Part shown: piece by piece, positions 13,099 through 18,718 of the stretch
Layout: each line of letters opens with the position of its first letter
How positions within the stretch are numbered: the stretch's first letter is position 1
Assembly: GCA_023418755.1 (NCBI GenBank)
Contig: JAEZZE010000306.1
Coordinates: 1-18,718 of the forward strand
Length of the DNA stretch: 18,718 nt
DNA from: Bacillota bacterium
GTDB taxonomy: Bacteria > Bacillota > Bacilli > Paenibacillales > Paenibacillaceae
Reading direction: 5' to 3'
Translations under genes and position numbers: made by a program
Notes under the pieces: generated by a model
Told to the model about the DNA's origin: nothing
What the model saw: the letters and a program-made list of their open reading frames with translations, nothing else
Database searches by the model: none

Positions 13099-14914
13099 CA
13101 TGCAAGCCGCCGATTGTGCGCAATCGGATCCGAACCGTCGTGCCTTCGCCGTAAACGCTGCGATATTCCAATCCATACTCGCTACCGTAATACAGCTTGA
13201 TTCTTTCGTTTACGTTTTTAATGCCGTATCCGCTGTTTCTGGACTTTTTATCGGAATTCAGTATATTCTTCAAGACTTCTTCCTCGATGCCCGCCCCGTC
13301 ATCAGTTACGGTCAGGACAAGCTCCTCCCCGTGGTTTTCCGCCTTCACTTGAATGCGGCCCGTTCCATCCGGCTTTTCCAGTATCCCGTGCAAAATCGAG
13401 TTTTCGACGATCGGCTGCAGCACCAGCTTAATTAGATTGAGCTCCAGCAGATCCTCCGGAACGTCGATCTCGAGACGAATGGAGTCGTCGAAGCGGATAT
13501 TTTGAATCTCGACGTAGGCTTTAATATGTTCGATCTCATCTCTCAGCGGGATAACTTCCTCGCCTTTACTCAGGCTGAGCCTGTAAAATCTGGCCAGCAA
13601 ATACAGCAGCCGGTTGATCTCCTCGCTCTTGTTCTCTTTCGTCATCCAGCGAATGCATTCCAGCGTATTGTACAGAAAATGCGGATTGATCTGCGCCTGC
13701 AACGCCTTAAGCTCCGCGCCTTTGACGGATTTTCCCAGGTTGTACTTTTCCTCGATCAGGTCGGAAATTTTGCCTAGCATATGATTAAACTTCATCCCCA
13801 ATTGCCCGATCTCGTCATGGCCGCCCCGAAAAACGACAGGCTGCTTGAAATCCCCTCTCTCCGTCTGCTTCAATTGCACCACGAGCTTTTTGATTCGGCT
13901 GGTGATCGTGCTCGATATAAAAATAGCAAAGCAATACGCAAGCACGCACAAAACAAGCACGAACACGGCCGTCTCCTTCTTGACCGACTCCGTCGTTCTT
14001 AACATATCTTCATCGGGAATGAACGACAGCAGCTTCCAATCCGTACCTTTAACGTCTTTGTACAGCAGCACGCCATGCCGATTTTCAATTTTGATCTTGG
14101 CGCTTACTTGCGCTTCTTCCGGCTTCTTCAACCGATCGCTGATTTCCTGCTGCTGCAGGCCGGCTTCCAATAACTGAGGATCGCCGACGCTGGTAATGGT
14201 TTGCCCGTTTTCGTTGACGAGAGCGACAAGCGAAGAAGGAGTCGCTCTCGCTCTTGCGATAATATCGAGAACATCGCTTTCCAGTAAGTCGATCCGGCAA
14301 GCGCCCAACGTCTGATTATAATTTCCGAGATTTCGGATCCTGCATAACGCCGAGATCAAATTCGCCTGCCCGCCGTGTCCCGAGTCCAGATTCCCGCTCG
14401 GCAGCCAGATGAGCTTCCCTCCGTTTTCCTCCATCCGCTCGCTGATTCCGCTCTCCGCCAAACTGTCCCAAGTAAAGAAGTGCTCCCGCTCATTCGCGAA
14501 AATCAGCTCCCTCGGAACGTATAAACCGATTCGGTAAATGTCCTTATTCCTCTCCAAGCTATATAAGAAATTAAGCATTTCCCTATAGTATTCGTCTTGG
14601 ATAATGCTCTCATTGTATCTGTCGGATGGTGTATACTTGTACATCTCCTGAATTTTGTTCTCCATCATCACGATGTTGGCTATGCTGTTCACATTAAAAA
14701 TTTTGTACTCCAAATACCCGGCGGTCTGCTCGAACGCTTGGCCGGCCGTATATTCGAACTGTTCGATCAACTTGGCGGAAAATTTATCGTAAAGGTAGTA
14801 GCCGAACACAAGCAAAGGGATAAAAATAAAAACCAATAGAGAAGTATAGAACTTTTTCCTTAACCCAATGTTATTTACCGCACCTACAATCCCCTTGAAC
14901 AACGCGTTCCTCAT
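13076..14914 (-). CDS. Sensor histidine kinase, YesM/LytS-like
   Basis: A membrane-bound kinase of 612 residues. TM1 is at about 22-42 and TM2 at about 314-334; the roughly 270 residues between are the extracellular sensing domain. A HAMP linker follows (SRIKKLVVQLKQ to about 390), then the His_kinase box LKALQAQINPHFLYNTLE with phospho-acceptor His412. The HATPase domain shows the N box PIVENSILHG and G boxes TDDGAGIEEE and SGYGIKNVNERI. This is the YesM class, which senses carbohydrates or their transport. Its ATG overlaps the stop of the response regulator gene by four bases, so they are translated together. It should phosphorylate that regulator to control the neighbouring ABC transporter. 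B. subtilis yesM is a family name only; orthology is not shown. Confidence 0.94.
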   Translation of the reverse strand: MRNALFKGIVGAVNNIGLRKKFYTSLLVFIFIPLLVFGYYLYDKFSAKLIEQFEYTAGQAFEQTAGYLEYKIFNVNSIANIVMMENKIQEMYKYTPSDRYNESIIQDEYYREMLNFLYSLERNKDIYRIGLYVPRELIFANEREHFFTWDSLAESGISERMEENGGKLIWLPSGNLDSGHGGQANLISALCRIRNLGNYNQTLGACRIDLLESDVLDIIARARATPSSLVALVNENGQTITSVGDPQLLEAGLQQQEISDRLKKPEEAQVSAKIKIENRHGVLLYKDVKGTDWKLLSFIPDEDMLRTTESVKKETAVFVLVLCVLAYCFAIFISSTITSRIKKLVVQLKQTERGDFKQPVVFRGGHDEIGQLGMKFNHMLGKISDLIEEKYNLGKSVKGAELKALQAQINPHFLYNTLECIRWMTKENKSEEINRLLYLLARFYRLSLSKGEEVIPLRDEIEHIKAYVEIQNIRFDDSIRLEIDVPEDLLELNLIKLVLQPIVENSILHGILEKPDGTGRIQVKAENHGEELVLTVTDDGAGIEEEVLKNILNSDKKSRNSGYGIKNVNERIKLYYGSEYGLEYRSVYGEGTTVRIRLRTIGGLHEPSALAE

Positions 14915-16515
14915 AGGAAAAACCTTTCTCTGAACTCGGATGGGGAAGCGTTTTCATACTTTCTGAACACTTTCGCGAAATAGTTTTCGTTATCGTATCC
15001 TACTTTTTTGGCGATTTCATAGATTTTAAGGCTTCTATCCTTCAGCAGATCCTTCGACTTTTCGATTCTAACTTCCGTGATATAGTCGTTCAGGGTATTT
15101 CCCGTTATTTTCTTGAAAAAGGTGCACAAATAGCTTTCCGAGAAATTCTGGGTCTCCGCGATCAGCTTCACCGATAGCTTCGGATTGTGATACTGGCTTT
15201 GGATGAATTTCATAATTTCGTAGACGTTTCTTCCGTAGGCCTCCTTGTCCTCTACAAGCTTAAAGAAAACCTTCACTTGGTCGACCAGATAAAGATGCAT
15301 CTTCTCAAGCGTATCCATGCCGGATACGCATCTCCACAAATAGCCGTACAGATCCTCTTCGTCGGCTAGCCTGATCCCCCTCTTCTTGGCCATGGAATGC
15401 AGGTCGAACAGGAGTTTTAAATACCGGTTGCGGATGATGCCGCTATCGGAATCCTTCGAGGCCGCGAGACCGGAATAGTATTCGTTAAGCAGCAGCAGCG
15501 CTTCTTTTCTCTTGTCGCTGCCTAGATACTCGCCGAAAGCCGACAGAAACTCATCGTCCAGAATCGGTTTTCCGCCCTCCCGAGCGTTCATGCTGCTGGA
15601 AAAAATAATCGTATTCACGCCCTCGTAAAACTGCATTTGGATCGCCTTCATAGCTAGGTTAAAGGAGTTCTTCAGCCCGGCCAGACCGTATACGGGCAAG
15701 CCGACCCCGATCGTCACCGCATAGTTCCCTTGGCATTCCGCCATGATTTTCTCCCGCAAGACATTAAGCTTGTTTTCCCAATGCTGAACGGCTTGGATTC
15801 TTTCTTTGAAATGAACGAGATACAGCTCGCTATCCATATAGCCGGATACGAACCAATCGGATAGCCCGTGCAGAAAATTACACATGTTCGAAGAGAGCAG
15901 GCTTCGGCAGCTTTCCTTTTCATTATGCGTCAACGCTCTGTTCCAGTTGAATTTCACGACCGCCGTCGTATAATAGCGATCCGCTCGATACTCGACTCCG
16001 GCGTCCTCGAACATCCCTTTAAGCTCGACAGGATCGACATCGGATTTGATCAATTCCACGGCCAGCTTTTGCCGAACGAGGTGCGTATTTCTTCTAACCT
16101 GGCCCTGCATCCTGTCGTCCTTGGCCTTCTGATCGCGCTCGGACTTGTATTGAAAGACCGCTTTGGAGAGAGTGGCGATCAGCTCGTTCTCGTCAATCGG
16201 CTTCTCGATGTAGTTGAGCGCGTTCAGCTTAATCGCCGACTTCAAATATTCCTTGTCGCTATAACCGCTTAAGAAAACGATTTTACATTCCGGGTACTTC
16301 TCGCGCAGACGGGTGGCCAGCTGGATACCGTCCATTTTGGGCATGGAAACGTCGGTCAAAACAATGTCAGGCTCCAGCCATTCGGCCTTTTCCAGCGCTT
16401 CGACTCCGTTTCTGGCGTCCTCTACGCGATCTATACCAATCTGATTCCAGGGGGTATGCTTCATCAAACCTTCTCTTGTAGCTCTCTCGTCCTCGACCAG
16501 GATCAGTTTGATCAC
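14911..16515 (-). CDS. Response regulator with AraC-type DNA-binding domain, YesN-like
   Basis: A 534-residue two-domain regulator. The receiver domain (1-120) has the acidic pair Glu8-Asp9, phospho-acceptor Asp55 in LTDVSMPKMDG, Ser83 in FLSGYSD and Lys105 in IEKPI. A long middle region (about 130-430), typical of YesN proteins, follows. The C-terminal 100 residues carry an AraC double helix-turn-helix (LSVKLIAETQNFSESYLCTFFKKITG and LKIYEIAKKVGYDNENYFAKVFRKY). It starts at a GTG with a purine-rich AGGGAGGAAGGAAG site. It follows the solute-binding protein gene but a strong terminator stands between, so its expression needs read-through or its own promoter, which I could not identify. Likely target: the transporter operon. 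Confidence 0.94.
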   Translation of the reverse strand: MIKLILVEDERATREGLMKHTPWNQIGIDRVEDARNGVEALEKAEWLEPDIVLTDVSMPKMDGIQLATRLREKYPECKIVFLSGYSDKEYLKSAIKLNALNYIEKPIDENELIATLSKAVFQYKSERDQKAKDDRMQGQVRRNTHLVRQKLAVELIKSDVDPVELKGMFEDAGVEYRADRYYTTAVVKFNWNRALTHNEKESCRSLLSSNMCNFLHGLSDWFVSGYMDSELYLVHFKERIQAVQHWENKLNVLREKIMAECQGNYAVTIGVGLPVYGLAGLKNSFNLAMKAIQMQFYEGVNTIIFSSSMNAREGGKPILDDEFLSAFGEYLGSDKRKEALLLLNEYYSGLAASKDSDSGIIRNRYLKLLFDLHSMAKKRGIRLADEEDLYGYLWRCVSGMDTLEKMHLYLVDQVKVFFKLVEDKEAYGRNVYEIMKFIQSQYHNPKLSVKLIAETQNFSESYLCTFFKKITGNTLNDYITEVRIEKSKDLLKDRSLKIYEIAKKVGYDNENYFAKVFRKYENASPSEFRERFFL

Positions 16516-16589
16516 GGAACTTCCTTCCTCCCTGCTTAGAGTGGCACTTAGAAGCTGTATCCTTAAGAGACCGGGCCTGCGCAGATTGT

Positions 16590-16619
16590 AAAAAAGAGGC
16601 TATGCTAAGCCTCTTTTTT
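16590..16619. terminator. Bidirectional terminator after the solute-binding protein gene
   Basis: AAAAAAGAGGCT (16590-16601) pairs perfectly with AGCCTCTTTTTT (16608-16619) around a 6-base loop. Because the arms carry A and T runs, the hairpin ends in a T run on both strands. It starts 12 bases past the minus-strand stop codon at 16632 and should strongly reduce transcription from the transporter into the two-component genes. Confidence 0.92.
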
Positions 16620-16631
16620 CTATGCAAATAC

Positions 16632-18203
16632 CTAGTTCTTGGCCAACCATTCCTGCATCTGCTTTTTATACTCCTCCATCACCTTGTCGGACCCTGCCGC
16701 CTTCATTTCCTTGTCGTAATCGGCAAGCACCTTATCCACGTCGGACACGAGTCCGAGATATAATGAAGGGTTATATTTCTCCTTGACGGCGCTGATCGCC
16801 GCATATTCGTTTTTGACCGGTTCGGAATTGAAAACGAAGGAACCGAGTTTAGGGAAATACGCGATTTTCGAATATTCTTCCTTTAATGCAGCGTTTGGAC
16901 TCGAAGGATCGCCCTTGAACGGATTCACCAGCTTATACCTCATACCGCTGAAATACGTGCCTTCGTAATCCGTACTCTTGGCTCCTTCGGGTAGCGTTTT
17001 CGCGCCATTGGCGTCAATATCGTAATTTCTGCCCTTGATTCCATACATTGCGAGCGTCCACAATTCCGGATCGGAATAGATCGCGTCGATCGTCATTAAC
17101 GCTCTTTCGGCGTTTTTGGACGAATTCAGAATGGCGACGCCGTTCTTGATGCTTGGCGGCTTCGGGAAGTATTTGCCGCCGACTTTGGCGGCGTACGATC
17201 CGACCTCCCAATCCGGATGCGCTTTCATGATTTCCTTGTAGTTCAGCTCGATCGCCCAATAGCCGCCCTGGCAGGCTGCGGCCTTGCCTTCCTTAAAGGC
17301 GCTGCAGGATTCCGTTTTGTTGGCCAGAGAGTCCTTGGGCCAGTAGCCTTTATCCGCCCATGACTTCATCGTTTTGAAGGCTTCGGCATAGATTGGACTT
17401 TGGCTTAAGAAGGCTAACGTAGAGCCGTCCTGATCATCAACCTGCATCGACATAATGCCCGGCGGCGTAACATCCGGCTGGTCTCCTTTCTCTTGGACGT
17501 AAGGCGCGAGTACGGTCCAGGATTCGTCCGTAGCCGGCTTATAGGGAACCATCTCTTTTTCGTTCTGCTTGATGGCCTCGAAGTACGCCCCCATATCCTC
17601 CATCGTCTTGATCTCCGGAACGTTATACTTCTTTCTCAAGTCTTCCCGATATAAGAAACCGTTCCAATTATACTCGTCCGAAAAAGAAGGAATCATGTAG
17701 ACGCTGCCGTCGATTTTGCTCTCGTTCCACGTATCCTCCGTCCAGTTTTTGGAGATGGTCGGAGCGTTCTTCTCCAGCATCCCCGTAAGATTCTTGAAAG
17801 CGCCTTTGCGGGTTTGCACTGCGACGTCCGTCCATGAAGCCGCATAGATGACATCGTAATCCTCGCCCGAAGAAAGCACCAGATTGTATTTATTATACCA
17901 GTCGGCCCAATCGATGGAATCCAACTCCAGCGTTACGTTGACTTTTTCTTTCAGCCTCTTGTTGATTTCGGCCAGTACCGCATCCTTATCTTTTTGATTG
18001 CCCCCGACTCCCAGCCACTTGATTTTGACCTCTTTGGAAATATCAACGCCGTTATAAGTCTTCTCCGCGGTTACGGCGCTGCCGCCGCTCGAACCCGCAC
18101 TTGCCGCGCCGGGCTCCTCCGACTTCGCGCATCCGCTGACAATCACGGACGCCGTCAACCCCAATGCCATTGTTAAACTGATCCACTTGACGCCTTTCTT
18201 CAT
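16632..18203 (-). CDS. Extracellular solute-binding lipoprotein, LplA-like (family 1)
   Basis: A 523-residue substrate-capture lipoprotein of a carbohydrate ABC importer, held on the outer face of the membrane. The signal peptide ends in the lipobox VSGC with Cys25 for lipid attachment, followed by a Ser/Gly-rich linker. The mature part shows the family pattern: KIKWLGVGG, VTLELDSIDWADWYNKYNLVLSSGEDYDVIYAA, then a long two-lobe fold. Length and sequence style match the Paenibacillus LplA group with a C-terminal DUF3502-type region. GGGAGG lies 8 bases before the ATG. It follows the permease gene directly (52 bases) and is the last transporter gene before the terminator. No ATPase gene is present, as is usual for this group, which shares an MsmX-type ATPase. 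Confidence 0.93.
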   Translation of the reverse strand: MKKGVKWISLTMALGLTASVIVSGCAKSEEPGAASAGSSGGSAVTAEKTYNGVDISKEVKIKWLGVGGNQKDKDAVLAEINKRLKEKVNVTLELDSIDWADWYNKYNLVLSSGEDYDVIYAASWTDVAVQTRKGAFKNLTGMLEKNAPTISKNWTEDTWNESKIDGSVYMIPSFSDEYNWNGFLYREDLRKKYNVPEIKTMEDMGAYFEAIKQNEKEMVPYKPATDESWTVLAPYVQEKGDQPDVTPPGIMSMQVDDQDGSTLAFLSQSPIYAEAFKTMKSWADKGYWPKDSLANKTESCSAFKEGKAAACQGGYWAIELNYKEIMKAHPDWEVGSYAAKVGGKYFPKPPSIKNGVAILNSSKNAERALMTIDAIYSDPELWTLAMYGIKGRNYDIDANGAKTLPEGAKSTDYEGTYFSGMRYKLVNPFKGDPSSPNAALKEEYSKIAYFPKLGSFVFNSEPVKNEYAAISAVKEKYNPSLYLGLVSDVDKVLADYDKEMKAAGSDKVMEEYKKQMQEWLAKN

Positions 18204-18255
18204 CTGTGTGTCCTCCCTTGAAATGCATTATATGATAAACCGAGTGGTATCGGCG

Positions 18256-18718
18256 TTATCCTTTCACCGCGCCTATCGTCAGTCCGGTCACGAAATACTT
18301 TTGCACGAAAGGATAGGCAAACACGATCGGACCGATGGAAACAATGGTCATCGCCAGCTTCAGGCTTTCGCTCGGCAGACTTTCGCGCGCTTCGGCTGCC
18401 GTCGCGGAGCTTATGCTCGTCTTGGCCAGGAAATCCGCTTTGTTAATGACCGAGGTCAACAAATACTGCAAGGAATATTTTTTAGTGTCCGTGATGTAAA
18501 GCATCGCATTATACCAATCGTTCCAGTAGCCGATCGCATAGAACAAACCGATGCAGGCCAGCGCCGGCTTAACAAGCGGAAGAACGATTCCCATGAATAT
18601 GCGGAATTCGCCCGCCCCGTCAATTTTGGCGGCCTCGATCAGCGAAGCCGGGATCATGCTTCTAATGAAGCTGCGCATGATCAGAATGTAAAACACGGGA
18701 AGCAGCCCGGGCAGTATC
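18256..18718 (-). CDS. Carbohydrate ABC transporter permease, LplC-like (5' end outside window)
   Basis: The C-terminal 153 residues of an inner-membrane permease of the MalG/LplC type; the frame stays open to the right edge. The EAA loop that docks the ATPase is clear: ASLIEAAKIDGAGEFRIFMGIVLPLVKP, followed by hydrophobic segments (LACIGLFYAIGYWNDWYNA and LAMTIVSIGPIVFAYPF). The ending KYFVTGLTIGAVKG is typical of this family. It precedes the solute-binding protein gene with only 52 bases between, so the two belong to one operon that also should contain a second permease further upstream. Confidence 0.93.
   Translation of the reverse strand, partial: ILPGLLPVFYILIMRSFIRSMIPASLIEAAKIDGAGEFRIFMGIVLPLVKPALACIGLFYAIGYWNDWYNAMLYITDTKKYSLQYLLTSVINKADFLAKTSISSATAAEARESLPSESLKLAMTIVSIGPIVFAYPFVQKYFVTGLTIGAVKG

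Noticed and set aside
1..18718. CRISPR arrays, tRNA or rRNA genes, complete insertion sequences, prophage genes
   Set aside because: No regularly spaced identical repeats, no cloverleaf or rRNA sequence noticed, and both transposase matches are fragments without intact ends.

Overview
The window looks like chromosomal DNA of a spore-forming, soil-type Gram-positive in the Paenibacillaceae (Paenibacillus or Cohnella-like). This rests on near-consensus AGGAGG ribosome binding sites, a YesM/YesN-type two-component system beside a lipoprotein-dependent carbohydrate ABC transporter, a fragment of a YheC/YheD spore-coat-associated protein, and a general richness in AraC-type regulators. Assignments come from reading the sequence; no database search was run.

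Left part (1-7451), GC-rich and orderly. A truncated MacB/LolD/BceA-like ABC ATPase gene leaves the left edge, with evenly spaced direct repeats upstream. Next come an endonuclease/exonuclease/phosphatase-family hydrolase and a Uma2-family nuclease-fold protein whose 5' leader appears to contain a terminator-like hairpin. Two small catabolic operons follow, both on the minus strand. One is IclR regulator - SDR dehydrogenase - fumarylacetoacetate hydrolase (FAH)-family enzyme, with a strong promoter and a perfect 24-bp palindrome next to the start of the regulator. The other is an ACMSD-like amidohydrolase overlapping a Rieske [2Fe-2S] protein, divergent from an AraC-type regulator. Together they look like a route for a small organic acid (aromatic or sugar-acid derived); the substrate cannot be read from the sequence.

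Middle part (7590-10918) is a decay zone, visibly AT-rich for much of its length. It begins with a secreted Cu/Zn superoxide dismutase-like protein that has lost an internal block containing the HxH copper-ligand strand. After it, in order, lie an IS66 transposase 5' remnant, the 3' part of a YheC/YheD gene abutting a 3'-truncated glycosyltransferase gene, a frameshifted IS110 transposase fragment, and the N-terminal stub of a MalT/LuxR-type regulator.

Right part (10979-18718) is an intact carbohydrate-uptake locus. An AraC regulator is divergent from a Gfo/Idh/MocA oxidoreductase whose usual catalytic Lys is replaced. Convergent with the oxidoreductase is a minus-strand block: LplC-like permease (cut by the right edge), LplA-like solute-binding lipoprotein, a strong terminator, then the response regulator and sensor kinase genes, which overlap by 4 bp. 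The likely arrangement is that the kinase/regulator pair controls the transporter and the oxidoreductase processes the imported sugar.

The least ordinary items are the internally deleted SodC, the amidohydrolase-Rieske pair with no oxygenase, the operator-like palindrome at the IclR gene, the Uma2 leader hairpin, and the run of broken genes in the middle. No CRISPR array, tRNA, rRNA or complete mobile element was seen.
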